From Nitrosomonas marina (GTDB taxonomy: Bacteria; Pseudomonadota; Gammaproteobacteria; Burkholderiales; Nitrosomonadaceae): DNA of 64,000 nt. Below the pieces are notes generated by a model. It had not been told where the DNA came from. It saw only the letters and a list, made by a program, of their open reading frames with translations, and ran no database searches. Where the stretch lies: assembly GCF_900111605.1 (NCBI RefSeq), contig NZ_FOIA01000007.1:50576-114575 (forward strand). Reading direction: 5' to 3'. A program made the position numbers and the translations under genes. How positions within the stretch are numbered: position 1 is the first letter of the stretch; each line of letters begins with the position of its first letter. Shown here in pieces: positions 26,810 to 35,561 of this stretch.

Positions 26810-28050
26810 AACGTTTCCTGAGCGCCTGTATTTTCCTCGGGTGTATCATTTGTGGTGACAGTAACCTGAACTCCCGGCTGAACGCGGTGAAAGCCGGCTA
26901 CCATGACGCGTTCACCGGGTTCGATGCCGCTTTCAATCAGCCAGTCGTTGTCGTACCACATACTGGCTTTCACCGGGCGCAGCTCGACTGCATTTTGTTC
27001 GTCGATCACATAGACGAACGCACCGTTAACGCCGTGCTGTACCGCGCGCTGTGGAATCAGTATGGCATTTGGCCGTACGTAACCGATTAGACGAACCCTG
27101 ACAAACTGCCCGGGCAGAAAATCTGACAATCCCGGTACGAAATAGCCGGATGGGTTCGGAAATCTGAAGCGGCCCTGCAGTGTGCCGGTTTCAGGTCGTA
27201 TCGTGACTGCGGTAAAATCCAGTACCCCCTCTTCCCCATACACGCTGCCATCGGCAAATGTCATCACGCCCCGCAACTGATACAGATCCGGCCGCTCTAT
27301 TTTTTTTTCCGCCAGTTCCTTGCGTCGCCGAAGGATATAACTTTCCGGAACGTTGACGCTGACATACATCGGATTGAGCTGGTCTACGGTGGTGAGCAGC
27401 GTTGTCTGGGCTGAGACCAGCTGGCCTTCATAATAGTTGCTGCGGCCTACTCTACCGTCGACAGGTGCTTCAATACGGGTATTGTCCAGATCGAATTTGG
27501 CCTTGACGAGATCGTTCTGGGCGGCTTCCAATGCGGCTTCTTCGCTGAGTACGTCGGCTATCGCATCATCAACATCTTTCTGGCTGACAGCCTGTTCTTC
27601 GAGTAGCGGCTGCACGCGCGCAAGGTTCTGCTTGACTTGAACAAGGCGGGCCTTATGTTGCGCCACTTTCGCTTTCATAGCCTGATAGATTGCATTAAAA
27701 GGCACAGGATCAATCAAGTAGAGCTTGTCCCCTTTTTTAACATTCCGGCCCTCAGTAAATAAAACTTCCTTGATGATTCCTGAAACCTGTGATCGTATCT
27801 CGACGGGGCGGAAAGCTTCTGTCCGTCCGATAAATTCTGGCTCGTCGGGAACGGTTCGTGCTGAAACCGTAATTACTTCGACCTGGGGCGGTGGTGGATT
27901 TTTTTCTGTGGTTTCATCCGCAGCACAACCGACAATCAGTGCCAGACAAAGCCCGAACGATAAAATCCTGAGAAAGACTTTGTACGGATTAATAATTTGT
28001 TCGACTGTCATGATTTGAATATTTAACATACTGTTATTGTCTGTTTTCAT
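26806..28050 (-). CDS. RND efflux periplasmic adaptor (membrane fusion protein)
   Basis: Up to 414 residues, AcrA/MexA type. A lipoprotein signal ends in the lipobox LIVGC, so the adaptor is anchored to the inner membrane. The barrel-sandwich motif EIRSQVSGIIKEVLFTEGRNVKKGDKL is split by a coiled-coil hairpin and rejoined at IEAPVDGRVGRSNYYEGQLV, the lipoyl-like halves. The C-terminus has the beta-barrel (RFRFPNP, PGQFVRVRL) and membrane-proximal domains. Three in-frame ATGs are possible (28050, 28029, 28011); the last lies nearest to a compact signal peptide. No ribosome site decides between them. Confidence 0.93.
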   Translation of the reverse strand: MKTDNNSMLNIQIMTVEQIINPYKVFLRILSFGLCLALIVGCAADETTEKNPPPPQVEVITVSARTVPDEPEFIGRTEAFRPVEIRSQVSGIIKEVLFTEGRNVKKGDKLYLIDPVPFNAIYQAMKAKVAQHKARLVQVKQNLARVQPLLEEQAVSQKDVDDAIADVLSEEAALEAAQNDLVKAKFDLDNTRIEAPVDGRVGRSNYYEGQLVSAQTTLLTTVDQLNPMYVSVNVPESYILRRRKELAEKKIERPDLYQLRGVMTFADGSVYGEEGVLDFTAVTIRPETGTLQGRFRFPNPSGYFVPGLSDFLPGQFVRVRLIGYVRPNAILIPQRAVQHGVNGAFVYVIDEQNAVELRPVKASMWYDNDWLIESGIEPGERVMVAGFHRVQPGVQVTVTTNDTPEENTGAQETL

Positions 28051-28077
28051 ATTTGCCCGTAAACCGGTAAGAAGCTG

Positions 28078-29502
28078 TCAGTTTTGTTCACTGGTTTCGT
28101 TTTCATGGTGCCATCCTCCGCCCAACGCTCTGTATAATTGAACAATTGATACCAGGTGCAGGCGATGCGTTTCGGTCAGTGAAAATTCCGCCTCAAACAA
28201 ATTACGCTTGGCCAGCAACACATCGACATAACTCGTAATACCGCTTTTGTAACGCAAATCCGCAACATGTAATGCGGATCGCAGTGCTTCAACCTGTTTC
28301 TGGCGGGCTTTGCGCTGCTCGCTGGCGGTTCGGATCGTGACAAGTGCGTCTTCGACTTCTCTGAAAGCGAGCAGAATTGTTTGTCTGTAATTCGCCAGTG
28401 TCTGCGTAACCTTGGCTTCGGCAGCGCGTTGCTCGAAACCCAGAATAGTTGCGTTGAACAATGGCGTGGCAAGCCCTACGCCACCCGTGCCAAAATCTGA
28501 ATCCGATAGCAAAAGATTGGACAATGCGGGACTGGCTACACCCATCAGTCCGGTGATCGAGAAACGGGGAAAACGCATGGCTTTTGTCATACCGACGCGG
28601 GCTGTTGCTGCTGATAATGCCTGTTCGGCCTGCAGAATGTCCGGGCGTCGCTGTAACAGTTCTGATGGCAGCCCCGCAGGAATTTCAGGCGGAATGTGCT
28701 GTTGGGTCAAAGACTGCGCGCGTATTATCGGTGCCGGGTTTCTGCCCAGTAGCACATTGAGTTCGTTTTCTTTGTTTACGACCAGACGATCAAACTCGGC
28801 CACACGTGCGACTGCGTTTGCACGTTCGGCCTCAAACTGGTCCAGGTCGAGACGGGAAATCAGGCCGCCTTTCAGTTGCGCCCGGGAAATAGCGACAGAT
28901 TCTTCCCAGGAGGCCAGTGCACGATGCGCGATGTTCCGTTGCATGTCATATTGCAGCAGATCAAAGTAAGTCTGGGCGACTGCGCTGATGAGCATTAAAA
29001 TGATTGCCCGGCGATTTTCCTCCTGTGCGAACAGATCTGCGCGCGCCGCTTCGTTTGATCGCCGGATTCTGCCCCAGATGTCAATTTCCCAGTTTAATGT
29101 GCCCATACCGAAGTAGTTAAAATCGGTCGGGAATCCAGCGCGGGGGAATCCGCCGAGCGTACCAAAAAACGGGGCGTTAATGTTGCCATCCAGTTTGGGC
29201 AGAAAATCCATGCGTGCAATGTGTGAGCGCGCCTGAAATTCTTCAACAAGGGCGGTAGCCTGTTTCAGATCCTGATTGTTCATCAGCGCCTCTAGTATTA
29301 ATTTCTGTAGTGTTTCGTCCCGCAGAAATTTCCACCAGGGCAGTGTTGCGATTGACGCCCCTTCAAGTTCTGTCATTCGGAATTGTTCATTCACTTCAAT
29401 CGCCGGACGTCTGTAGTCCGGACCCATAGCGCAGGCTGTCAGGAACAGGCAGAAAAGTAAAATGGTTATGCGCGTCCGGTGTTGCTGAAAGAGTAGCATC
29501 AT
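28078..29502 (-). CDS. RND efflux outer-membrane factor (NodT family lipoprotein)
   Basis: 474-residue TolC/OprM-type channel. The lipobox LTAC follows a hydrophobic signal, then MGPDYRRPAIEV, the N-terminal signature of the NodT family. Two repeats of the OEP coiled-coil domain follow (region LKQATALVEEFQARSHIARMDFLP and the ERANAVARVAEFDRLVV stretch, then LQRRPDILQAEQALSAATARVG). It is first in the efflux operon, 27 bases before the longest adaptor reading, and divergent from the aminopeptidase gene. It provides the exit duct for the AcrB-like pump. Confidence 0.94.
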   Translation of the reverse strand: MMLLFQQHRTRITILLFCLFLTACAMGPDYRRPAIEVNEQFRMTELEGASIATLPWWKFLRDETLQKLILEALMNNQDLKQATALVEEFQARSHIARMDFLPKLDGNINAPFFGTLGGFPRAGFPTDFNYFGMGTLNWEIDIWGRIRRSNEAARADLFAQEENRRAIILMLISAVAQTYFDLLQYDMQRNIAHRALASWEESVAISRAQLKGGLISRLDLDQFEAERANAVARVAEFDRLVVNKENELNVLLGRNPAPIIRAQSLTQQHIPPEIPAGLPSELLQRRPDILQAEQALSAATARVGMTKAMRFPRFSITGLMGVASPALSNLLLSDSDFGTGGVGLATPLFNATILGFEQRAAEAKVTQTLANYRQTILLAFREVEDALVTIRTASEQRKARQKQVEALRSALHVADLRYKSGITSYVDVLLAKRNLFEAEFSLTETHRLHLVSIVQLYRALGGGWHHENETSEQN

Positions 29503-29800
29503 GAAAAAAAGTGTAGAAATGCGATTGAAAAAATTAGTCCAGCGGTTCTGGCAGTTGTCTGAATATTATCATTGTTGCCTTTTGCTTGATTCCAGTGTTT
29601 TTGCAGGACTGAACCCGGCAATATCATATTGATAGAGTACTAGTCTTTAATTTTACTTGATATAGCAGATATACTATAAATACAAATCCAAGCAAAAGTT
29701 TGGAGCCATAGATAAGGTCAGTATGTACAAGTCGATCAAATACACAGTCCAGCTGATGAATGGCCGGTGTTGAGTTTGATGGCGACAGTTTTGACAAATA
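29503..29800. other. Divergent promoter region between efflux operon and aminopeptidase
   Basis: About 300 AT-rich bases with no coding frame. No regulator gene is next to the efflux operon, and I see no clear operator palindrome. Confidence 0.4.
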
Positions 29801-30901
29801 ATGCGGATACCGAACGTTTTCAAGTCCTTTGTTGCTGTTTTCAGTATTGTGTTGCTGGGTAGCTGTGCCAATCTGACCTACTATGCGCAGGCAGTAAACG
29901 GCCATATGGACGTCATGCGGCGTGCCGAACCGATCCGTAGCATCATCGACAGCCCCGATATTGACTCGGATTTGAAACAGATTCTCAGTCAGGCCGAAGC
30001 AATGCGTAAATTCGCCAGTCAGGAACTTCAACTGCCTGACAATCAAAGCTATACCCGCTATGCTGATTTGGAAAGACCTTATGCAGTCTGGAATGTTGTC
30101 GCGGCGCCAGAGTTTTCTGTTCGACTGAAACGGTGGTGTTTCGTCAAAGCAGGTTGCGTAAGTTACCGTGGTTTTTTCTCGCAGGCCAGGGCTGAACGTT
30201 TTGCCAGCCGCCTTCGGGCGCAAGGTTACGATGTACATGTTGGCGGTGTGCCGGCGTACTCCACACTGGGGTGGTTTAATGATCCCATTTTGAACACATT
30301 CGTCCGTTCCGAACTGGAACTGGCGCGCCTGATTTTTCATGAACTGGCGCATCAGGTTGTTTATGTGCCGGGTGATACAGTCTTCAATGAATCTTTTGCT
30401 ACGCTGGTCGAACAGGAAGGTATACGACGCTGGCTTGCCCATCAGGGGAAATCCGGGGAATATACGGCATACCGTGCCCGGCGTGATACGCAAACAGCTT
30501 TCAATACACTTGTTATCAGTCATCGTGAGCGGCTGAAGACATTGTATGAGATGGATGTCAGCGATGCGGAGAAACGTGCAGCCAAAGCGCATATTTTAAA
30601 TGATCTTCGTGCTCAGTTTTTATTGCTAAAAAGTAGCAGGCCCGGATTTGGCGGTTATGAGAACTGGTTTATAAAACCGCTCAACAACGCACGCCTGGCG
30701 ACTGTATCCGTTTATACGCAATTAATTCCTGCCTTTCAGGCGCTGCTTATATTGCAGGATGGCGATATGGCACGTTTTTTTGCTGCGGTCAGGGCAATCG
30801 GTAAGCTTCCCCGATCGGAACGTGCTGATGCACTGCAAAAGGCGATCCATACCAGCCGGCAAAGCAATCTTGCCGGCTTGGTTACGCAGCAGCCTCAATG
30901 A
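29801..30901 (+). CDS. Lipoprotein zinc aminopeptidase (Aminopep family)
   Basis: 366 residues. A lipoprotein signal ends in the lipobox LLGSC (Cys22), and NLTYYAQAVNGHMDVM follows, the N-terminal signature of the predicted Aminopep family (PF10023 type). The zinc motif HELAH is at about 180-184, with the likely third ligand Glu in FNESFATLVEQEG about 15 residues on. It should be a periplasmic or outer-membrane-anchored metallopeptidase. Single gene, convergent with DoxX. The family prediction rests on homology; its substrates are not known. Confidence 0.85.
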   Translation: MRIPNVFKSFVAVFSIVLLGSCANLTYYAQAVNGHMDVMRRAEPIRSIIDSPDIDSDLKQILSQAEAMRKFASQELQLPDNQSYTRYADLERPYAVWNVVAAPEFSVRLKRWCFVKAGCVSYRGFFSQARAERFASRLRAQGYDVHVGGVPAYSTLGWFNDPILNTFVRSELELARLIFHELAHQVVYVPGDTVFNESFATLVEQEGIRRWLAHQGKSGEYTAYRARRDTQTAFNTLVISHRERLKTLYEMDVSDAEKRAAKAHILNDLRAQFLLLKSSRPGFGGYENWFIKPLNNARLATVSVYTQLIPAFQALLILQDGDMARFFAAVRAIGKLPRSERADALQKAIHTSRQSNLAGLVTQQPQ

Positions 30902-30925
30902 CGGACGGCTATTCAGCATGAATTA

Positions 30926-31300
30926 TCAGCGTTGCCAGCGATCGATGCTGTACGTGCCTGCACCGTATACAGCTAGCAGTATTAAACCACCCGCGATAGC
31001 AATATTTTTCTTGAACATAATGAGCTGCATTTGATCACTGAAGTCATTATGGAAAAGTACTGCGGCTGCGATGGTGAACAATGCCAGTATGATCGATACC
31101 CAGCGGGCTTTCCAGCCGGCTATCAGTGCCAGGCCGCCCCCAAGTTCGAGCAGAATGACAAGCGGTAACAGTTCGCCGGGCACGCCCATTGCATTCATGT
31201 AGCCCTGCGTATTTTCATATCCGCCGATTTTGCTGTAGCCAGCCAGAAAAAATATCTGGGCCAACAGTATGCGTGCGGTCAGTTCGCTGATTTTTTTCAT
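30926..31300 (-). CDS. DoxX-family membrane protein
   Basis: 124-residue inner-membrane protein with four predicted transmembrane helices. It opens with RILLAQIFFLAGYSKIGGY, the DoxX signature, and has LLELGGGLALIAGWKARW in the second helix region. DoxX proteins often accompany pirins and oxidative-stress or redox genes. It lies 26 bases after the pirin gene on the same strand, so they form an operon divergent from a LysR regulator. Confidence 0.9.
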   Translation of the reverse strand: MKKISELTARILLAQIFFLAGYSKIGGYENTQGYMNAMGVPGELLPLVILLELGGGLALIAGWKARWVSIILALFTIAAAVLFHNDFSDQMQLIMFKKNIAIAGGLILLAVYGAGTYSIDRWQR

Positions 31301-31326
31301 TTTAATATCCTTTGGTAAGTTACGGG

Positions 31327-32202
31327 TTATTTGTTTCGATGAAATAATGCTTTGTCGCGTACAAGCTCATTGGTTTGATAATCATGCACAGCCTGTTCAA
31401 TTTCTGCCCTGGTATTCATGACAAACGGACCTTGTCGGACGATAGGTTCGCTAATCGGTTTGGCGTCAGCCATCAAAAACCGGGCGCCATGCTCGCCGGC
31501 GATAAACTCGGCTGAGTTGCCAGCGCCGCCGTTAGTGTCGGGGACGAACAGTGATCGGGATCCCATATCATGGCCAAGCAGTTTGCCGCCGCCTTCAAAG
31601 ACATATATAAATCGATTGTGTCCGGCGGGAACTGTAACGTGAAATCGTGCACCGGGACGTATTTGCACATCGTAAAGTGACGTGGATGTAAGGTCATCCT
31701 TGATCGGTGCAATGGCGTTGTCAAAGCTGCCCACCAGCACTTTGACTGTGTAGGCGGTTGTGCGGACAACGGGAAAATCTGTTGCTGCATACTCCTGGTA
31801 TTCCGGGCGGTCCATTTTGTGTGCCGCCGGCAGGTTGATCCATAGCTGGAAGCCGCGCAACAGGCCATCCTTTTGTTTGGGCATTTCCGAGTGAATGATG
31901 CCGCTGGCCGCCTTCATCCATTGAACCGAACCGGGGCCCAGATCGCCGCTGTTGCCAAGACTGTCTTTGTGCGTCATGATGCCATCCAGTATGTAAGTCA
32001 GGGTGACAAAACCGCGGTGCGGATGAGATGTGAATCCGGCAACATAGTGATCCGGGTCGTCGCTGTCGATATGATCCAGCAATAGAAACGGATCAAGCTC
32101 TCGCAATCGTGGTGTGCCAATGGTACGAAATACGGTAACGCCTGCTCCTTCTCGAGTCGCTGTTGCCGAGATTGATCGAAGGGTATCTGTTGCTATATCC
32201 AT
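31327..32202 (-). CDS. Pirin family protein
   Basis: 291-residue bicupin of the pirin family, a non-haem iron protein class; some members have quercetinase activity. The metal-binding residues are visible in SHPHRGFVTLTYILDG (two His), then HKDS, and IIHSEMPKQ (His and Glu) at about 56-107. The C-terminal cupin has RPGARFHVTVPAGHNRFIYVFEGGG. It is first gene of a pirin-doxX operon and divergent from a LysR-type regulator that probably controls it. Confidence 0.93.
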   Translation of the reverse strand: MDIATDTLRSISATATREGAGVTVFRTIGTPRLRELDPFLLLDHIDSDDPDHYVAGFTSHPHRGFVTLTYILDGIMTHKDSLGNSGDLGPGSVQWMKAASGIIHSEMPKQKDGLLRGFQLWINLPAAHKMDRPEYQEYAATDFPVVRTTAYTVKVLVGSFDNAIAPIKDDLTSTSLYDVQIRPGARFHVTVPAGHNRFIYVFEGGGKLLGHDMGSRSLFVPDTNGGAGNSAEFIAGEHGARFLMADAKPISEPIVRQGPFVMNTRAEIEQAVHDYQTNELVRDKALFHRNK

Positions 32203-32328
32203 GACTTTTTCTCCGTTTGAATTATGATAAAGTCTGTTTTTTGTGACACGTACATTATTACTGTTATGTTATTAAGAATAAACATGTATTATTGGAAATA
32301 ATTGTTCTCGATAAAGCAACAGATATGT

Positions 32329-33285
32329 ATGGACCGGTTTGACAATATGTATACATTTATCCGGGTCGTTGATGCTGGCAGCATCAGTGGCGCTGCTGAA
32401 CGGTTGAATGTTGCAAAATCGGTAGTCAGTCGACGTTTGAAAGAGCTGGAAACGCATCTGGGCGTGGCGCTGTTTCATCGAACCACGCGAAAGATGAATC
32501 TTACTGAGACCGGTCGTGCTTTCTACCAGCAATCCGTGCGTATTCTTGATGATTTGGAGGAGGCCGAGCACACTGCGTCCCAGGCGCACGGCACACTCAA
32601 AGGCAGCCTGCGTATTGCATTGCCGCTCAGTTTCGGCTTAATGCACCTGGGGCCTGCGATTGAAGAATTCTTACACCTGCATCCGCAAATTGAATTTGAT
32701 CTTGATTTTAACGACCGGCAGGTCGATTTGGTGACCGAAGGTTTTGATCTGGCTGTTCGTATTGCAAATCTTGCTGATTCCAGCCTGATCGCGCGCCGTA
32801 TTGCAGATATACATGCTGTGATATGCGCCAGCCCGGCTTATCTGGAACGCAAGGGAGAGCCCAAAACCGTTGCTGATTTGGAAAACCATCAATGTCTGGT
32901 CTATAACCTGTTACGCGACTTCAATCACTGGCATCTGCACGATAAGAACGATCAGCAAATCAAAGTACGCATACATCCTTATTTAAAAGCAGGTAATGGT
33001 GAGTTTCTTCGCGATGCAGCCGTTAATGGACTGGGCATTACTTTGCTGCCCACGTTTATTGTATACCGGGAAATTGAACGGGGTGAGCTGCGGCCGGTCT
33101 TGTCGGATTATCAATGTCCGCGAATAACGGCTTACGCTGTGTATCCACAAACCAGGCATCTTTCACACCGTGTGCGGGCTTTTGTCGATTTTCTGGCAGA
33201 GCGTTTCAAGGAAACGCCATATTGGGATGCCTGTCTACAGCAGACAGAACAGGTGCAGGAACCGGTTTTTCAGCCGCAATCATGA
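32329..33285 (+). CDS. LysR-type transcriptional regulator
   Basis: 318-residue LTTR. The N-terminal winged helix-turn-helix (DRFDNMYTFIRVVDAGSISG, then VAKSVVSRRLKELETHLGVALFHR) occupies about residues 1-60. The effector domain follows with SLRIALPLSFGLMHLGPAIEEF and AVNGLGITLLPTFI. ATG 32329 fits the family start; the frame continues to a TTG at 32302, which is less likely. It diverges from pirin-doxX across a 126-bp AT-rich gap, the classical LTTR arrangement, and probably responds to an electrophile or redox signal, by inference. Confidence 0.92.
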   Translation: MDRFDNMYTFIRVVDAGSISGAAERLNVAKSVVSRRLKELETHLGVALFHRTTRKMNLTETGRAFYQQSVRILDDLEEAEHTASQAHGTLKGSLRIALPLSFGLMHLGPAIEEFLHLHPQIEFDLDFNDRQVDLVTEGFDLAVRIANLADSSLIARRIADIHAVICASPAYLERKGEPKTVADLENHQCLVYNLLRDFNHWHLHDKNDQQIKVRIHPYLKAGNGEFLRDAAVNGLGITLLPTFIVYREIERGELRPVLSDYQCPRITAYAVYPQTRHLSHRVRAFVDFLAERFKETPYWDACLQQTEQVQEPVFQPQS

Positions 33286-33436
33286 TAGCGATCGACATCG
33301 TGCGTATGGAGAGGCACTATCTCTGTGGACACTTGAGATCAAGCAGATAGGAGAGGATCGGTATGCCTACAATACAACATGAAACTATCGACCTGCTAAT
33401 TGCTCAATTCTCGTATAAAGCTTAACTAACAAATGT

Positions 33437-34369
33437 TTATTCTTGTTCAAAGCTGATCAGTGTAAACTGCATTCGGGCCGGGTCACTCAGTGACATTATT
33501 ATATTTTTAAGTATTGTGGTTTCGTTGATGATAACCGACGGAATTTCCAGTGTTCGGTTTTGACCGGAAAATACAGCCATATTTGCGGACCCGGCTACAA
33601 GTGGCGTTACGCTGGCGGGGTCCAGCTCAAAGAGGATATCCGGCTCCGAGCCCAACAGTTGCAGGCGCACTGAATAGCTATTGTTGTCTCCGGTATCTAC
33701 AGCAAAAGTTACCGCGCTTTCGTTAAAAACTGCAGTAACGTCGTGTAATTCGACAGCATTTATCAATACAAAATTTTCCACCTGGACCGGTTCAGACACG
33801 TCAAAGCCTACCGTAGGCGTGCTCGATAATGCACCACCAAAGTTGACGCGCTGTAGACCCGCAATCGTATCAAATACAGTCATGCCGTCATACAGAATTT
33901 TTGCAAATACGGTAAAGCCTTCATTCTGAGTGTCCAGAAATGCCGGAGGCCCGGAATTATCAGCCAGATTGACAAACCACTGGCTGGTAGCGCTGTCCGG
34001 ATCACCCCCCAGCTTGGCCATCGCTACCGTGCCGCGCGTATTGGAAAGGCCAAATTCGTTTGCAACAGGTTCAAACGTAGTTACCGGCGTTACATTTACC
34101 TGAGAATTATTGCTGGCTACTTTGAAACCGCCTCCCTGAATGACGAAACCTGGTTCGCTGCGGTGAAAAATATTTTGCAGATAAGCGCCACTGTCAATAT
34201 AGCGGATAAAATTTGTAACTGTCAGAGGCGCCTGTCGTTCAAGCAATTCCATACAAAAGTCACCCACGTTCGTGTTAAGACAGGCAACCGGGTTCGCTGT
34301 TGCCGCATTTGTACTGAGAACCATACTCAAGGCAACGATGATTTTTGTGAAGCTTTGAATTGAAGGCAT
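33437..34369 (-). CDS. Exported cyclophilin-type peptidyl-prolyl isomerase with C-terminal extension
   Basis: 310 residues. The signal peptide is about 25 residues (to TATANP). The cyclophilin domain covers about residues 28-200: FIRYIDSGAYLQNIFHRSEPGFVIQGGG with the catalytic Arg-Phe region, then GTVAMAKLGGDPDSATSQWFVNL. It should assist folding of periplasmic or outer-membrane proteins. A further 100 or so residues of beta-rich sequence after EPVQVENFVLIN do not match the isomerase and are unrecognised. ATG 34369 (MPSIQSF) is preferred to 34390 because it gives a compact signal peptide. Confidence 0.87.
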   Translation of the reverse strand: MPSIQSFTKIIVALSMVLSTNAATANPVACLNTNVGDFCMELLERQAPLTVTNFIRYIDSGAYLQNIFHRSEPGFVIQGGGFKVASNNSQVNVTPVTTFEPVANEFGLSNTRGTVAMAKLGGDPDSATSQWFVNLADNSGPPAFLDTQNEGFTVFAKILYDGMTVFDTIAGLQRVNFGGALSSTPTVGFDVSEPVQVENFVLINAVELHDVTAVFNESAVTFAVDTGDNNSYSVRLQLLGSEPDILFELDPASVTPLVAGSANMAVFSGQNRTLEIPSVIINETTILKNIIMSLSDPARMQFTLISFEQE

Positions 34370-34611
34370 GACTGACAGATTGATGATCATAAAATATAAA
34401 GATGATTATATAGATTCACTGCTGTATAGGAAAAACCCAATATATCCGAAAAGCGGGATGACATGCCAGAATTTTTCTGGTCCATTTTTTTGTTAACGAT
34501 ACCATTTTACAGTTTATATTAGCCGACCTGCAGTCCAGATGAGCAAGTATTTGTCCATTATGCCGGATCGACTGCCTGTTATACGGACATAGATGAATGG
34601 TAAATGCAACA

Positions 34612-34812
34612 TTACGCGCAGCTGTCGTGTCTCAGGTATGCACTGATCATGTCGTTGCGCCGATAGTGTCGATAAAAGGCCTGTCCGTATTTCTCTGCTG
34701 AGCACCATTGGTACTGATTTGGCAACCACGTGCACCTACAATTAACCAGTGTGACCGGATAGTCTTCATGGCAAGAGCGCTGAATCTGTTTCACTTCGAC
34801 GCCAAAGAACAT
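34612..34812 (-). CDS. Possible small Cys-rich protein or gene remnant
   Basis: 66-codon frame from ATG with five Cys and many aromatic residues (CRCTWLPNQYQWCSAEKYGQ, FYRHYRRNDMISAY). The amino-acid composition looks protein-like rather than random, but there is no ribosome site I can point to and no family I recognise. It may be the last readable part of a decayed gene. Confidence 0.3.
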   Translation of the reverse strand: MFFGVEVKQIQRSCHEDYPVTLVNCRCTWLPNQYQWCSAEKYGQAFYRHYRRNDMISAYLRHDSCA

Positions 34813-35349
34813 TGCTCCGATGCTGTTTGTTTCCGTATCAGCTTCATCTATTCGTTTTTATACAAAAACGATCAGCTAAATCGCTTAACGCCTGGTTATC
34901 TGTCCGATCAGCAGATGCTGCATTAATAAACTGAAGGTAATTAACCGCCCTGAGGGTTATGTCCTCACGTTATTCCTAATTACAGGTATATCGGCTGTAT
35001 ATTGCTGTTGATCAGGTTGGCAGTCTGTGCGACAAGGATGAGATTGCCATAATAGCCGCCCGTACTCTGGCTGCAAAGATGCCATTTACCAAAAACAGCT
35101 CAAAAAGATCACGTTCGATCGAGAGTTTATCTGTTCGGAACACATTGTCCGCTGTAATTCATAACCTGCCTCTATTTTATTGATAATTCCGTATTTTTTG
35201 GAATCAGCCTTGTCATTCGTCATCACAAAGCAAACCTTTGCCATGGCGCGGCGCGACAATCAGATCACAGCCGGTAATTTGATTTGAACTGAATCGAACC
35301 ATTTTGGGATATCAATCGTATAACTGATAAAACCGGAATTATATTGAGT

Positions 35350-35386
35350 GTTCTGAATGAACAGAACCTATTTTTGAGTTTTTTTT
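35350..35386 (+). terminator. Short inverted repeat followed by a T-run upstream of the shell-like gene
   Basis: GTTCTG (35350-35355) and CAGAAC (35362-35367) with a 6-base gap, followed by CTATTTTTGAGTTTTTTTT. The stem is only 6 bp, so it is either a weak terminator for upstream transcripts or an operator for the downstream gene pair. Confidence 0.35.
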
Positions 35387-35561
35387 CATGTTTTCGGAGA
35401 CCGTTAGCCAGTCAACGCCTTTAGCCAAACAGGTTTTCGGTATTGCCGATTTATGTCCACGGTTGTTTTTGGATCAACCATGTTGCAAATGCAAAAGGTT
35501 TTTTTCCGGTCAGATCGGTTCTCTGTTCTACGGGATTCATTATTTTGATAAGGAGATTATC

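Larger units (their letters stand above)
34370..35561. other. Long low-coding region before the shell-like gene
   Basis: About 1.2 kb with many stops in all frames, apart from a possible 66-codon reverse frame at 34612-34812. Short imperfect palindromes occur (AACCGCCCTGAGGGTT near 34942, and GTTCTG...CAGAAC at 35350-35367, followed by T-rich sequence). It resembles decayed DNA, which fits a border of an acquired segment. The ribosome site of the following gene (AAGGAGAT, 35549-35556) is intact. Confidence 0.45.

Noticed and set aside
29624..30592. 322-codon reverse open frame opposite the aminopeptidase
   Set aside because: Shadow of the zinc aminopeptidase frame, whose lipobox and HELAH motif are clear.
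19849..33420. Similar strings ending CGTATAAAG near 19863 and 33413 as a shared regulatory motif
   Set aside because: Only about ten bases match and the surrounding gene contexts differ, so chance similarity is likely.
35388..35561. N-terminal extension of the shell-like protein
   Set aside because: The frame is open but has no ribosome site and a Cys-rich, non-capsid-like composition; a strong AAGGAGAT precedes ATG 35562.
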